A stretch of 64,000 nt of DNA from an uncultured Lachnospiraceae bacterium (GTDB taxonomy: Bacteria; Bacillota; Clostridia; Lachnospirales; Lachnospiraceae), in NCBI GenBank assembly GCA_910586095.1, contig CAJUHQ010000003.1, positions 1 through 64,000 of the forward strand, read 5' to 3'. Under the pieces are notes generated by a model. That model had not been told where the DNA came from. It did not search any database and saw nothing but the letters and a program-made list of their open reading frames with translations. Below are positions 26,036-36,337 of this stretch, piece after piece. The stretch's first letter is position 1. Each line of letters begins with the position of its first letter. The position numbers and the translations under genes were made by a program.

Positions 26036-26102
26036 ATTAAGTATAAAAGGAAACGGTCATCATATATAGCCTGTCATTAATCAGGTCGCATGACCATCCA
26101 TG

Positions 26103-26129
26103 TTGTGAAAGTGCTTTTTACTTTCACAA
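26103..26129 (+). other. Hairpin in the flgM leader
   Basis: TTGTGAAAGT and ACTTTCACAA form a 10-bp stem with a 7-nt loop, 39 bp before the flgM start. A-residues follow, not T, so it is not a terminator. Upstream, GCATGACCATCC at 26088-26099 resembles GTATGACCATCC in the glnN leader near 14103. Confidence 0.45.
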
Positions 26130-26167
26130 AAAAGTTATACGTTGAACGAAGGAAGGAGGAGTCCGAT

Positions 26168-26449
26168 ATGCGTATAGATGCTTATAACCAAATACAGCAG
26201 ATGTATGGTGCAAAAAAAGTGGCAAAGACTGAGGAGAAGAAGCCATCATCAGCAAGTTTTAAAGATCAGCTTATGCTTTCAGCCGCAGCCCAGGATACTG
26301 CCATAGCAAAGCAGGCAGTCGCCAATACTCCAGATGTGCGTGAAGATCTTGTAAATTCCTTGAAGGAGCAAATCCATAACGGAACCTACGAGGTTGATAC
26401 AGAAGACTTTGCTGGGAGACTGTTAGAGAAATATAGCGGATTATTTTAA
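26168..26449 (+). CDS. flgM: Anti-sigma-28 factor FlgM
   Basis: FlgM binds the flagellar sigma factor until the hook is complete. The 93-residue protein begins MRIDAYNQIQQMYG and ends with the sigma-binding helices VREDLVNSLKEQIHNGTYEV and FAGRLLEKYSG. AGGAAGGAGGAG precedes the ATG at 26168; the longer upstream frame is spurious. It heads a run of late flagellar genes and has a sigma-D-like promoter itself, the usual negative feedback. Confidence 0.92.
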   Translation: MRIDAYNQIQQMYGAKKVAKTEEKKPSSASFKDQLMLSAAAQDTAIAKQAVANTPDVREDLVNSLKEQIHNGTYEVDTEDFAGRLLEKYSGLF

Positions 26450-26540
26450 AGGCACTAGGATTGAATAGGGGAGAGAACTGCTAGTGTCAATAAAAGACAA
26501 ATATAATGTGTCATGACAGGATGAAAAGGAAGGTGCATAA

Positions 26541-27059
26541 GTGGCAAGCTTATTGGAAAACCTGATTGAAGTGCTCAGCAGCGAGAATGAAGCTTATGAG
26601 AAGTTGATAAGTCTTGCTGAGAGCAAAACTCCTGCCATTGTAGCGGGAGATATTGAGAAACTTGCAAAAATCACGGAGGATGAACAAGAGATCGTAGGCA
26701 CAATCCAAGGAATGGAGAAGCAAAGAAATAAATTTCTGGCTGATATTGCCAACGTAGTGAACAAGGATGTTACATCATTGAAACTATTAGACCTGATTCA
26801 GATGCTCGAGAAGATGCCTGACCAGCAAAAATTGCTGGAGGGAATTCAAAAACGTTTGAGAGTTACCATAGACCAGCTAAAAGCAATCAACGATAAAAAT
26901 CAAATGCTATTGGCGGATAAACTTGAAATGGTAGATTTTAATCTCAACATGATACGAGCTATGAAGTCTGCGCCGCAAACAGCCAATTACTCAAAAGATG
27001 CATATACAAACGGGCAAGCGCTTGGTATCTTTCATGGTGGTTTCGACGCAAAACAATAA
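26541..27059 (+). CDS. flgN: Flagellar chaperone FlgN
   Basis: FlgN is the export chaperone for the hook-filament junction proteins FlgK and FlgL. The 172-residue product is all-helical with LLENLIEVLSSENEAYEKL at the start, the FlgN pattern. It uses a GTG start with AAGGAAGG upstream. The two flgK genes follow at once, which fits the partner relationship. Confidence 0.85.
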   Translation: MASLLENLIEVLSSENEAYEKLISLAESKTPAIVAGDIEKLAKITEDEQEIVGTIQGMEKQRNKFLADIANVVNKDVTSLKLLDLIQMLEKMPDQQKLLEGIQKRLRVTIDQLKAINDKNQMLLADKLEMVDFNLNMIRAMKSAPQTANYSKDAYTNGQALGIFHGGFDAKQ

Positions 27060-27083
27060 CGGCGAAACGCGAGGAGAGATACC

Positions 27084-28886
27084 ATGTCTTTATTTGGAGC
27101 ATTATTTATAGGTGATAGTGGCATACGCACATCACAAAATGCGCTCAATACTGTAGCGCACAACTTATCTAATATGAATACAATCGGATATGTACGTCAG
27201 CAAGTGATGCAATCCGATACTACATATTCTAATCCGAACAGTTCCGTCAGAGGGTTTAACAACCAGATCGGAGACGGTGTCAAATATTCTGAGTGCAGAC
27301 ACGTCAGAGATACTTTTCTTGATGCAGATTACCGCGACAAAGCGGGCAGATTATCCTACTATGAAGTTTCATATGCATCTGTTCTTGAGATTGAGGACAT
27401 TTTGGGCGAATTTGATGACTCCGCTTTTAGTAAGTCTGTCAAAAACTTTTGGACATCAATGCAAGAGTTGGCAAAAAGCCCTAATGATCCTACCAATATT
27501 TCAATGTTGGTATCACGGGCAGCAAGCTTTATTGAAAATGCAACATCTGTGTATAAATCATTCCAAGAATATCAAGACAATTTAAATAGACAGGTCAAAA
27601 ATGCGATTAACAATATTAATGCTATAGGAAAGCGCATCCATGAATTGAACAGAGAGATTTCTAAGATTGAGGTCGGAGGCGTTGAGAATGCAAACGATCT
27701 TCGCGATGAGCGCGATGCTTTGTTAGACACACTCTCAGAATATGGTAATATCAAATACCATGAAGATGAGAATAGTGTTGTGACAGTTCGATTTAATGGA
27801 ACAGATTTTGTGACACAGGACAGAGCGTTTGAGATGAAAACGCTCACAGATGAAAAAACCGGATACGTGACACCGTATTGGGAGCACAATGTCATGTATA
27901 AGACAACTGCAAGTGGAGAGAGAATTCCAGACTATTCTTCTGCATATGTGTTTGATCTCACAGAGGAGATTTCAACTAAGAGAGACACAGATGTCGGATC
28001 GCTTAGGGCACTGCTTTTAGCGCGTGGCGATCATGTTGCAGATTATACAGATATGGATATTTCTATGTGTACAGAGAGAAAACTTCAGGCACTAGGAATA
28101 ACCGCAGAGGAGTATAACAGCGAATACGGACTGGAATATTATAATAAATATATTTCTAACTCGATTGTGATGAATATCGAGGCAGAGTTCGATCATTTAA
28201 TCAATGTCATTTCGACGACAGTTAATAAAGTATTAGCAGAAAACTGCGATCCTGTGAGCGGATATCTGTGCAATGAAGATGGCTCACCAATGCAGATTTT
28301 CTTAAAGAAATCTTCCAATCCATACGAGAAAGTCATGCTTTCAGACAAGGAAGTAGATCTCCTTCGTGCACAAGGTGTAGAGCTTCATCAGGTATATGAT
28401 TCAAATAAGAAGCCTATTACAGGAATGTATTGGAAGTTTGTTGGAGAAGAGGGTGACAATAAGTTCTCACTCTATAACTGCTCTAATTTGAAAATCAACC
28501 AAAAACTGTTACAAACACCTTCACTTCTTGGCTTTAAGAAGGAGGAAGAGTCGGTTGACTTTAATCTAGGTGAGAAATTTGTGCAGGCTTTCGAGAAGGC
28601 AGAAATTTATCTCAATCCTCATGCTACCGCACCAACTACATTTGAGAATTGCTATATTGATTTAGTCAATGGATTTGCCACAGTAGGAAATGTGTGTAAA
28701 GGGTATTATGAATATGGGCAGCTTGCCTTAGAGCAATCTGAGAATGAGCGCCAAACTGTAATTGGAGTATCCTCAGATGAAGAGCTAGAGCATATGCTTA
28801 TGTATCAAAATGCATACAATGCAGCAAGTCGGTATATCAATGTGGTGAACGATCTGTTAGACACTTTGCTTGGAATGGGTGCATAG
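27084..28886 (+). CDS. flgK: Flagellar hook-associated protein 1 (FlgK), paralogue 1
   Basis: FlgK joins hook and filament. The 600-residue protein has the rod/hook-type N-terminal motif SQNALNTVAHNLSNMNTIGY, the FlgK helical region with NDLRDERDALLDTLSEYG, and the C-terminal D0 helix YQNAYNAASRYINVVNDLLD. GAGGAGA precedes the ATG. A second, clearly different flgK follows 38 bp downstream. Confidence 0.9.
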   Translation: MSLFGALFIGDSGIRTSQNALNTVAHNLSNMNTIGYVRQQVMQSDTTYSNPNSSVRGFNNQIGDGVKYSECRHVRDTFLDADYRDKAGRLSYYEVSYASVLEIEDILGEFDDSAFSKSVKNFWTSMQELAKSPNDPTNISMLVSRAASFIENATSVYKSFQEYQDNLNRQVKNAINNINAIGKRIHELNREISKIEVGGVENANDLRDERDALLDTLSEYGNIKYHEDENSVVTVRFNGTDFVTQDRAFEMKTLTDEKTGYVTPYWEHNVMYKTTASGERIPDYSSAYVFDLTEEISTKRDTDVGSLRALLLARGDHVADYTDMDISMCTERKLQALGITAEEYNSEYGLEYYNKYISNSIVMNIEAEFDHLINVISTTVNKVLAENCDPVSGYLCNEDGSPMQIFLKKSSNPYEKVMLSDKEVDLLRAQGVELHQVYDSNKKPITGMYWKFVGEEGDNKFSLYNCSNLKINQKLLQTPSLLGFKKEEESVDFNLGEKFVQAFEKAEIYLNPHATAPTTFENCYIDLVNGFATVGNVCKGYYEYGQLALEQSENERQTVIGVSSDEELEHMLMYQNAYNAASRYINVVNDLLDTLLGMGA

Positions 28887-28924
28887 ATTGAAATAAGGTA
28901 GTGTGTTAAGAAAGGAGAATATCA

Positions 28925-30808
28925 ATGCCATCAGCTTTTATGGGATTAAATGTTGCGTATTCAGGACTTGTGGCAGCAAATGCAGGTTTGAATACAACAG
29001 CAAATAATATAGCAAACGTCGAGACAGAAGGATATACAAGACAGGTGGTCAATCAGGCAGCAGCAACAGCGCTACAGGCATATGCGCAGTATGGTTGCGT
29101 GGGAGCAGGTGTCGATATATTAGGCGCGGAGCGTGTACGTGATATCTATTATGATGAGAAGTACTGGACCAACAATGGTAAACTTGGAGAAGCCGATAAA
29201 AAAGCATATTATTGCGATCTGATACAAGACTATTTGAGGGATCAGAGAGGAACAAATGAAGTAAAAGGCTTTACTACAATATTTAGTGAATTCCAGGCAG
29301 CGATGGAGTCGTTGTCTACTCATACAGATGATGATAACTATGCCCTTCAGTTTATTGGGCAGGCGGGAAATTTATGCGAATATTTTCGCATCCTCTACAA
29401 TAATTTTCAGAAAATGCAGACAGATGTCAATGATGAGATTGCGATTTCAGTAAATGAGATTAACAGTATTGGAGAACAAATTGCATCACTCAATAAGCAG
29501 ATTAACACAATAGAGTGCAACGGTAATACAGTGGCAAATGAGCTTCGCGACAAGAGAGATTTGTTGGTCGATCAGCTCTCAGCCGTGATTGATGTTAAGT
29601 GTGAGGAAACGCCAAAACTCGACAAAAATGGCAATCCAACAGGAATGAACGATTATGTTGTGCGTATTGCAGGTGGGCAGGTGCTTGTAGATAGCTATCA
29701 TTATAGACAGCTTGAATGTGTTCCGCGGACTGCATGGCAGAAGGTAAATCAAAATGATGTGGATGGTCTGTATGATATTGTCTGGACTGATACAGAACAG
29801 GATTTTGGACTGTTAGGAGGCAATGTAAGTGGCGAGTTAAAAGGTCTGTTTGAGATGCGTGATGGTAATAATAATGAGTCATTTCATGGAACAGTTACAG
29901 ATGTGAATACACTCGACAATTCAGTGCGCGTCAAAGTGACAGATGATTATCTAAAGGATATCTCTAAGAGTACATTGCCACTTACAGATGGACGTATTAT
30001 GCTCGGGGGAGAGTATTACTATTACGACAATTTTGAGTTTGAGATCGACGAGCAAGGGGAGTGCTACTATACCTTTAAGATGTCAAATAACACTAGCAGA
30101 AATCCCGTGTTAGCAAATTATAAACTAGAGGGACAGAGTGCAAGGGTTGGCGAGCAAGTCAATTATCAAGGAATTCCATATTATATGGAACAGATGAATG
30201 AGTGGGTACGTGATTACGCATATAATTTTAACAAGATTTATGGAGTGGAAGGCGCAACAGATTTAGATGGGAATGTGCGTGGACCAGGCAATCTGTTTTT
30301 CACAGGTGACAAAAAAACAGGTGGTGGACAGTATACATTAAATACTGAACTTGGCACAAAGAAATATAACAGTGCCAGCCAAGATGGATACCACAATCTT
30401 ACAGCAGGAAATATTAATGTGGAGCAATCTGTACAGAATGATCCGCGAACCTTTACTACGCATGTGGGTGAGACAGAAGGACCAGCGTATTATAATATTG
30501 TAAATGATTTGAAGGATCTGGCAACAAATCAGGAAAAAATGTCATTTAGAGGATGTAGTGCAACAAAGTTTTTGGATTGTCTTTTGGGAGATTCAGCATT
30601 GAATGCACAAAGTGCATTTAGTTTTCAGGAAATTTATTCTAGTATAGAGGAATCTATTGCAAACAGTAGATATTCTGTAAGTGGTGTGGATAATGACGAA
30701 GAGGCAGCCAATATGGTGAAGTTCCAAAATGCATTCAATCTCGCAAGTAAAATGATTTCTGTATTAAATGAGTGTTATGACAGACTGATAACACAGACAG
30801 GCGTATAA
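28925..30808 (+). CDS. flgK: Flagellar hook-associated protein 1 (FlgK), paralogue 2
   Basis: The 627-residue product has the same architecture: AANAGLNTTANNIANVETEG at the N-terminus, VANELRDKRDLLVDQLSAV in the middle, and KFQNAFNLASKMISVLNECY at the end. It matches classical FlgK at least as well as paralogue 1. Two adjacent FlgK genes suggest either two different junction proteins or a duplicated layer between hook and filament. AGAAAGGAG precedes the ATG. Confidence 0.9.
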   Translation: MPSAFMGLNVAYSGLVAANAGLNTTANNIANVETEGYTRQVVNQAAATALQAYAQYGCVGAGVDILGAERVRDIYYDEKYWTNNGKLGEADKKAYYCDLIQDYLRDQRGTNEVKGFTTIFSEFQAAMESLSTHTDDDNYALQFIGQAGNLCEYFRILYNNFQKMQTDVNDEIAISVNEINSIGEQIASLNKQINTIECNGNTVANELRDKRDLLVDQLSAVIDVKCEETPKLDKNGNPTGMNDYVVRIAGGQVLVDSYHYRQLECVPRTAWQKVNQNDVDGLYDIVWTDTEQDFGLLGGNVSGELKGLFEMRDGNNNESFHGTVTDVNTLDNSVRVKVTDDYLKDISKSTLPLTDGRIMLGGEYYYYDNFEFEIDEQGECYYTFKMSNNTSRNPVLANYKLEGQSARVGEQVNYQGIPYYMEQMNEWVRDYAYNFNKIYGVEGATDLDGNVRGPGNLFFTGDKKTGGGQYTLNTELGTKKYNSASQDGYHNLTAGNINVEQSVQNDPRTFTTHVGETEGPAYYNIVNDLKDLATNQEKMSFRGCSATKFLDCLLGDSALNAQSAFSFQEIYSSIEESIANSRYSVSGVDNDEEAANMVKFQNAFNLASKMISVLNECYDRLITQTGV

Positions 30809-30911
30809 AATATAAAGATTTGATTCTGGTTTTTAACCAAGTGTTCGGTTTGTGCAAAGTTTGTTTTGGAGAACATGAATTTGCATGATGGGAAAGGAGC
30901 ATAGTTATAAT

Positions 30912-32840
30912 ATGGCAATGCGTATTACGACTAAGATGATGCAAAACACATCACTTAGAAATTTGAATACTAATAAAGCGCTTGAGGCAAAGCTGACCAA
31001 TCAGCTCTCAACAGGTAAGAAAATAGACAGGCCTTCTGACGATCCAGTCATAGCGATCCGCGCACTGAGGCTCAATGCATCTCTTGACAAAATTGAACAG
31101 TATTATGGAAAGAATGCATCAGATGCGGAGAGTTGGCTCGATCTGACTTCGTCAGCAATCAGTACAGTAAACGGGATATTAGAAACGGATATCAAACAAA
31201 ATATTAGTAGAGCAAAAAATACCTATCAGACATATGAGCAAAGGCAAATGATTATCGAAAGTCTCAAAAATGCGATTGATGAGATTTATTCTGTGGGAAA
31301 TGCTGACAGTGCAGGGCGTTCTATCTTCACAGGATATCGCACCGACCTGCCATTGTCTTTCAAGGCAGATAAGACAGATCGGTATACAATCACGCAGCAG
31401 CTCACAAATCTTGATATTGACACCGTATCCTTTATTTCTACAGGGATGCTAAAAAACATTAACGAGGGAAATTTCAATACTTTTGATGAAAATCAATATA
31501 AAGTAAGCACCAATGATATTTATAGAATACGACTTGCATATTCGGATATTGATATTCAGGCTCCAGAGGCAGGAGGGGCGACAACATCATATAGTGCATA
31601 CGTGAATTTGGGATACATGTCCAACACAATCACCACAGTAGACGGTGCAAGTCTTGCTACGCCATCTTTCACGGCCTATGTAAATATTGACACATCAGAA
31701 CGCACGGATAAGGCAATTATTTCTTTGGCTGAGTTGAGTGGTGGCACACTGACAACGGTTGCGTTTGGCACTGTACCTGCGGGAAGCGGAGCAGAGATTG
31801 TCAATGGTAAATTAAAGCTCTCAGAGGGAGCAAGCGTTACTGTCAATGGATATGTTGTAAAATTCCAGGATGGAAAAGTGTCTGTGACAAGTACAAAGAC
31901 ACAGCCGCAGGAGACGGTAAGCGTTGGCTACAAGAAGGAAACAGACGCTGAGGGCAAGAGTACAGTTGCGTATGACGAAAAATATCAGACCTCATTGAAA
32001 GTGGATAATTTCTATCCGAGCAGTACGAGCGATGCAGCATACCAATCTGTGATGGATAATCCTGACCAAATAACATATGTTGCGGATACTGGAGAACTGT
32101 TGCTTGGAAAAAAAATACAGGAGAGATTGTCAAAACTTCCTAATGATGCAGAACTTCGTGTTTCTTATGACAAGACACAATGGAAAAAGAATGACCTAGA
32201 TCCAATCCATTATTTCTACACGGAGAAGGAAGCGCCAGATGGCACAGGAAGAACGTTAAAATATAACGAGAACTTTCTTCGTGATCCGTCGGCTAGTGGA
32301 AAACAAATTATTGAGTATGATGTGGGAAACAATCAATCACTGCGTGTAAATACTACAGCGGATGAGTTCCTTAATCATGACATTGCAAGAGATGCAGATG
32401 AAGTGTATACCATGTTAGAAGAGTATGGTGTCATTGATGAGCGCTACTTAACAGTGGAGGAGATGATTAAGTCCGACAAGTATGTAGGTGATGATCTCAC
32501 AAAATTAAAACAAGAACTAGAGGCGCTTGGTAAGGCGCGAACAATGATTGGTGATAAAATTGCAAAGCGTTGTGATGAGTTGCTAAAGGATTGTGACAGG
32601 TATCTTAAGCGTGGACAAGTGGCGGAGACAAACTGTGGTGCTAGAGGCAAGCGACTTGAACTGATACAAAACCGTTTGAATATGCAACAGACCAGTTTTG
32701 AGGAACTTGTAGGCAACAATGAGGATGCAGATTATTCAGAACTTGTTATTCAGATGAAGAGTATTCAGATGACATATGAGGCGGCATTGTCCTCCATAAG
32801 CTATGTGATGCAGACTTCTCTGTTGGATTTTATCAGATAA
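30912..32840 (+). CDS. flgL: Flagellar hook-associated protein 3 (FlgL), enlarged
   Basis: FlgL is the second junction protein. The N-terminus MAMRITTKMMQNTSLRNL and LSTGKKIDRPSDDPVIAIRA are typical, as is the C-terminal D0/D1 helix EELVGNNEDADYSELVIQM. At 642 residues it is about twice the usual FlgL (near 300), because of a large central insert (about 180-510) with beta-rich, surface-type sequence. GGAAAGGAG lies 12 bp before the ATG at 30912; the ATG at 30918 is an alternative. Confidence 0.9.
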   Translation: MAMRITTKMMQNTSLRNLNTNKALEAKLTNQLSTGKKIDRPSDDPVIAIRALRLNASLDKIEQYYGKNASDAESWLDLTSSAISTVNGILETDIKQNISRAKNTYQTYEQRQMIIESLKNAIDEIYSVGNADSAGRSIFTGYRTDLPLSFKADKTDRYTITQQLTNLDIDTVSFISTGMLKNINEGNFNTFDENQYKVSTNDIYRIRLAYSDIDIQAPEAGGATTSYSAYVNLGYMSNTITTVDGASLATPSFTAYVNIDTSERTDKAIISLAELSGGTLTTVAFGTVPAGSGAEIVNGKLKLSEGASVTVNGYVVKFQDGKVSVTSTKTQPQETVSVGYKKETDAEGKSTVAYDEKYQTSLKVDNFYPSSTSDAAYQSVMDNPDQITYVADTGELLLGKKIQERLSKLPNDAELRVSYDKTQWKKNDLDPIHYFYTEKEAPDGTGRTLKYNENFLRDPSASGKQIIEYDVGNNQSLRVNTTADEFLNHDIARDADEVYTMLEEYGVIDERYLTVEEMIKSDKYVGDDLTKLKQELEALGKARTMIGDKIAKRCDELLKDCDRYLKRGQVAETNCGARGKRLELIQNRLNMQQTSFEELVGNNEDADYSELVIQMKSIQMTYEAALSSISYVMQTSLLDFIR

Positions 32841-32903
32841 TAAATATACCTACAATTCAGATTTTGTTAGGGAATAACAATAAAATGTGACAAGGATATG
32901 GCG

Positions 32904-32953
32904 CGAATTACATAAGTATGATACAATACTTATGTAATTCGTTATCGTTTTTG
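32904..32953 (+). terminator. Terminator after flgL
   Basis: CGAATTACATAAGTAT and ATACTTATGTAATTCG form a 16-bp perfect stem with a 6-nt loop, followed by TTATCGTTTTTG. It separates flgL from fliW. Confidence 0.8.
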
Positions 32954-32993
32954 TTATGACAAGAATTATACGACTGAAATGGAGTGAACAGTT

Positions 32994-33461
32994 ATGGTAG
33001 AAGTAACGACGAAGGCATTTGGGAAGATTGCCATAGAGGAGGATAAAATTATCCGCTTTGAACATGGGATCTTAGGCTTTCCTGATTTGAAAGAGTTTAC
33101 CCTTATTTATGATCTTGAGAAAGGCTCTGATGCAAGTATTAAGTGGCTTCAATCACTGCAAGAGCCGAATTTTGCAATGCCAGTGATGAATCCAGAGCTG
33201 GTGATGGAAGGATATACACCAATGTTTGACAAGGAGCTTTTAAAGCCGTTAGGCAACAATCTTGACAGTGCGGACCTTTTGATGTTTGTAACCGTGACCG
33301 TGCCAAAGGATATTACAAAGCTTACTGTAAACCTAAAAGCGCCCATTATTGTGAATGTGGAAGAGCGCAAAGCGGTACAATTAATATGTGATGATGATTC
33401 CTATAGCATCAAATATGCAATCTATGATAAGCTGATGGCAAAAAAGTCGGTACAGGCATAA
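32994..33461 (+). CDS. fliW: Flagellar assembly factor FliW
   Basis: FliW binds flagellin and the regulator CsrA. When flagellin is exported, freed FliW sequesters CsrA and allows more flagellin translation (established in Bacillus). The 155-residue product shows the family motifs ITFx-type HGILGFPDLKEFTL, WLQSLQEPNFAMPV and VTVPKDITKLTVNLKAPI. csrA follows 43 bp downstream, the usual partnership. Five flagellin genes lie downstream in the same island. Confidence 0.94.
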   Translation: MVEVTTKAFGKIAIEEDKIIRFEHGILGFPDLKEFTLIYDLEKGSDASIKWLQSLQEPNFAMPVMNPELVMEGYTPMFDKELLKPLGNNLDSADLLMFVTVTVPKDITKLTVNLKAPIIVNVEERKAVQLICDDDSYSIKYAIYDKLMAKKSVQA

Positions 33462-33504
33462 ACATGCGTGGCGGACAGACTATAGAAAGAAGGCAGGTGA
33501 AGAT

Positions 33505-33726
33505 ATGCTGGCGCTATCAAGAAAAAAAGGCGAAGCTCTGATGATAAACAATGACATTGAAATAACAGTGCTTGATATAAAAGGAGAGCAAGTTAAAATT
33601 GGAATTGCGGCTCCTAAGGAAGTACCTGTATACCGTAAAGAGGTATACATTCAAATACAGGAAGCAAACAAAGAAGCGGCGGATAATACGGCAGCAGTGA
33701 AACAGTTGGCAGATTTGTTTCAATAA
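33505..33726 (+). CDS. csrA: Translational regulator CsrA
   Basis: CsrA dimers bind GGA motifs in mRNA leaders and block translation. The 73-residue protein has the conserved MLALSRKKGEALMI start, VLDIKGEQVKIGIAAPKEVPVYRKEVY, and an extended C-terminal helix as in the FliW-regulated class. Likely targets in this window are the flagellin leaders at 49824-49859 and 52115-52170. Confidence 0.95.
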   Translation: MLALSRKKGEALMINNDIEITVLDIKGEQVKIGIAAPKEVPVYRKEVYIQIQEANKEAADNTAAVKQLADLFQ

Positions 33727-33851
33727 AGTAAAGACAAAGAATTTTAATCAATTTGCGTGGGTGAACTATTCGTGAGATAATAAGATCTATGTGAGTGTAG
33801 AAGATGCACATTTTATTTTGGAGCAGTTTTATAATTTTTTAATAACGGCTA

Positions 33852-33879
33852 TAAACATTTTGGATGTTTTAACCGATAA
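33852..33879 (+). promoter_or_regulatory. Sigma-D-like promoter before flaG
   Basis: TAAA (33852-33855), 16 bp, ACCGATAA (33872-33879). The leader to flaG would be about 190 nt and includes GCTAT/ATAGC within a larger fold near 33907-33952. Nothing else is recognised in 33727-34074. Confidence 0.6.
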
Positions 33880-34074
33880 AAACTATAACTGAAACCATAA
33901 ATAACTGTTAGTGTCTCTTTGTTGCTATAGGGCGATAGCGTCGAGAGAGTAGACATGTGAACAGCAGTGCAGAGACAGTTCATAATGTGTGTACAGTATG
34001 TACAATACTAAAAAATATGGCATCTGCATGAATAATATGTATGTACATGGATAGGAAACATGGAGGTGAGAAGC

Positions 34075-34539
34075 ATGTATATAGATTCAATCAGTAAAAA
34101 AGTGTCGGCGAAACCAACAGCTAGTGCAACTCAAACCAGTACGCCCAAAATGGTAGCTGCACCCGATACAACGAGTATAGCTAGTGTGGAATCCACGGAA
34201 GGAAGTACACAGCAAGCCCATGAGAACCCCGCGTTTGCTTATACTGGGACAGATGCACGCACACAGAATACATCTTCTGCACGGGCAGAAGCACGTATAT
34301 CGGAGGAAAAGCAGGCACTAGAACAGGAAAAAATAAAAAAAGCAATCGAGAAGATGAACGTGCAGCTTCAAAATTCTGAGGTGAAGTTCGGTATTCACGA
34401 GAAAACAGACAGGGTAACGATTAAATTTGTCGATAAGGAAACCAAGGAAGTCATAAAAGAGTTCCCTCCAGAAAAGACACTGGATATGATTGCAAAATGT
34501 ATGGAGTTGGCGGGAGTTCTTGTAGATGAAAGACTCTGA
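34075..34539 (+). CDS. flaG: FlaG-family flagellar protein
   Basis: This 154-residue protein has a low-complexity Ser/Thr/Ala-rich N-terminal half (about 10-90) and a FlaG domain in the C-terminal half (VQLQNSEVKFGIHEKTDRVT, FVDKETKEVIKEFPPEK). FlaG affects filament length in several bacteria. GGAGGTGAG precedes the ATG at 34075, so the ATG at 34060 that overlaps it is rejected. fliD follows, a standard order. Confidence 0.88.
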   Translation: MYIDSISKKVSAKPTASATQTSTPKMVAAPDTTSIASVESTEGSTQQAHENPAFAYTGTDARTQNTSSARAEARISEEKQALEQEKIKKAIEKMNVQLQNSEVKFGIHEKTDRVTIKFVDKETKEVIKEFPPEKTLDMIAKCMELAGVLVDERL

Positions 34540-34670
34540 TGAATATGGTTCCATCTTACAAAAAGCAATAAGAAGTAGTTTAAAATATCAGAGGTTTTTA
34601 AAAGATAAAAATCTTTACATTGCAAATTTGGCTAGCACTCTAACAGGTGTCAGCAGTATGGAGGATTAGT

Positions 34671-36251
34671 ATGTCAGATAGAATGAGATTAACAGGAATG
34701 TATTCAGGGATGGATACAGAAGCTATTGTGCAACAGTTAGTTCAGACAAAACAGAAAAAGGTAGATGATCTTAAAGGAGATCAAAAAAAGCTTGAGTGGA
34801 AACAGAATGCGTGGCAAGATCTTAACTCTAAGATTTACAATTTATATAGCACAACGCTTTCAAAATTGCGTATGTCAGGGGCTTTCAAGACACGTAAGAC
34901 CACCATATCTGATCCGACAAAAGCTACAGTGACAGCAACAGGAAATGCACTTAATGGTACACAAACGCTCAAAGTCAATTCGCTTGCAAAAGCGGGGTAT
35001 ATGACAGGAGCTAAGTTTGATACCAATATCAAACTCACTAGTCAAAATAATATAAAAGGTTTGGACCCAGGATTGGTAGGACAGACACTCAAGATTGAGG
35101 GAATGGCTACTATCACAAAAAAAGATGGTACTACTGTAAATGAGATGAGGTCAAAAGAGGTTACAATCACAGAGAACATGACATTTGATGACCTTATCAA
35201 TGAATTTAAAACGGGTGATCCAGATGCTAGTAAGTCCGAGGAGAGCGTAAAATTCAATATTGATTTTCGGTTTGACGAGGAAAATCAAAGATTCTTTATT
35301 TCTTCCACAGAAACTGGAAAGGAAAATGATTTTACAGTGTCTGGCTCTGCAATCACAAAGCTTGGCTTAGATGTAAATGCGCAGTATTCTAATAATTCTC
35401 AGTGTACAAAGCAGGAGGCAAAAGATGCTTCTATCACCTTGAATGGAGCAGACTTTGAGTCATCTTCTAATACTTTTAATATTAATGGACTTACAATCAA
35501 CGCGATGGGCGTTACAGATGAGAACGAAGAAATCTCAATTGTTACATCGACAGATGTTGATGGAATTTATGATACAATCAAGGACTTCTTTACCGAGTAC
35601 AATGAGCTAATCAATGAGATGGATAAGCTGTACAATGCGGATTCTGCTAGAAAGTATAACATGCTTTCCGCAGAAGAGAAAGAAGCGATGACAGATGACG
35701 AGATCGAGACATGGGAGAATACGATCAAAGGTTCGCTTTTGCGCAAGGATACACAGTTGTCTACTGTTATGAATGCACTCACAAACACAATGTTAGCAGG
35801 GTGCAATGTCAATGGAAAGCAGATGTATCTGTCTGACTTTGGCATCAAGACAACGAACTATTTTACAGCAAAGGATAATGAGCATCATTCATATCACATT
35901 GATGGTGATCCTGATGATGAGGGTGTATCTAGTGAGCCAGATAAGTTAAGAAAAGCCATTATGGAAGATCCAGATGGTGTGGCAGACTTTTTCTCTGGTC
36001 TTTGCAAGAATCTGTACAAAGCATTGGATACACAGATGAAAGAGACTACAGATTATAGTAGTATCTATAAAGTGTACAATGACAAACAGATGAAGAAAGA
36101 TTATGACGCGTATACCAAGAAGATCAAAGAGGCTGAGAAGAAACTCAGTGATTATGAGGATAAATGGTATAACAAATTCTCTGCAATGGAGACAGCGCTC
36201 TCAAAACTTCAGTCTAATCAAAGTGTTGTGTCTAGTATGCTTGGAAATTAA
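34671..36251 (+). CDS. fliD: Flagellar filament cap FliD
   Basis: FliD caps the growing filament and promotes flagellin folding. The 526-residue protein has the N-terminal signature MRLTGMYSGMDTEAIVQQLV, FliD_N features (AKAGYMTGAKF), and the C-terminal domain with IKDFFTEYNELINEMDKLYN and a terminal coiled coil (EKKLSDYEDKWYNKFSAMET). GGAGG lies 6 bp before the ATG at 34671. fliS follows. A second, divergent FliD-like gene lies at 58807-60198. Confidence 0.94.
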   Translation: MSDRMRLTGMYSGMDTEAIVQQLVQTKQKKVDDLKGDQKKLEWKQNAWQDLNSKIYNLYSTTLSKLRMSGAFKTRKTTISDPTKATVTATGNALNGTQTLKVNSLAKAGYMTGAKFDTNIKLTSQNNIKGLDPGLVGQTLKIEGMATITKKDGTTVNEMRSKEVTITENMTFDDLINEFKTGDPDASKSEESVKFNIDFRFDEENQRFFISSTETGKENDFTVSGSAITKLGLDVNAQYSNNSQCTKQEAKDASITLNGADFESSSNTFNINGLTINAMGVTDENEEISIVTSTDVDGIYDTIKDFFTEYNELINEMDKLYNADSARKYNMLSAEEKEAMTDDEIETWENTIKGSLLRKDTQLSTVMNALTNTMLAGCNVNGKQMYLSDFGIKTTNYFTAKDNEHHSYHIDGDPDDEGVSSEPDKLRKAIMEDPDGVADFFSGLCKNLYKALDTQMKETTDYSSIYKVYNDKQMKKDYDAYTKKIKEAEKKLSDYEDKWYNKFSAMETALSKLQSNQSVVSSMLGN

Positions 36252-36337
36252 ATCAATAATTGGTAAAGGCAGATTACAATCTAGTGTACTAGTGGTAGCT
36301 TACTAAGGGTTTAAGAAAATGAAAGAGGGAAAAGCGG

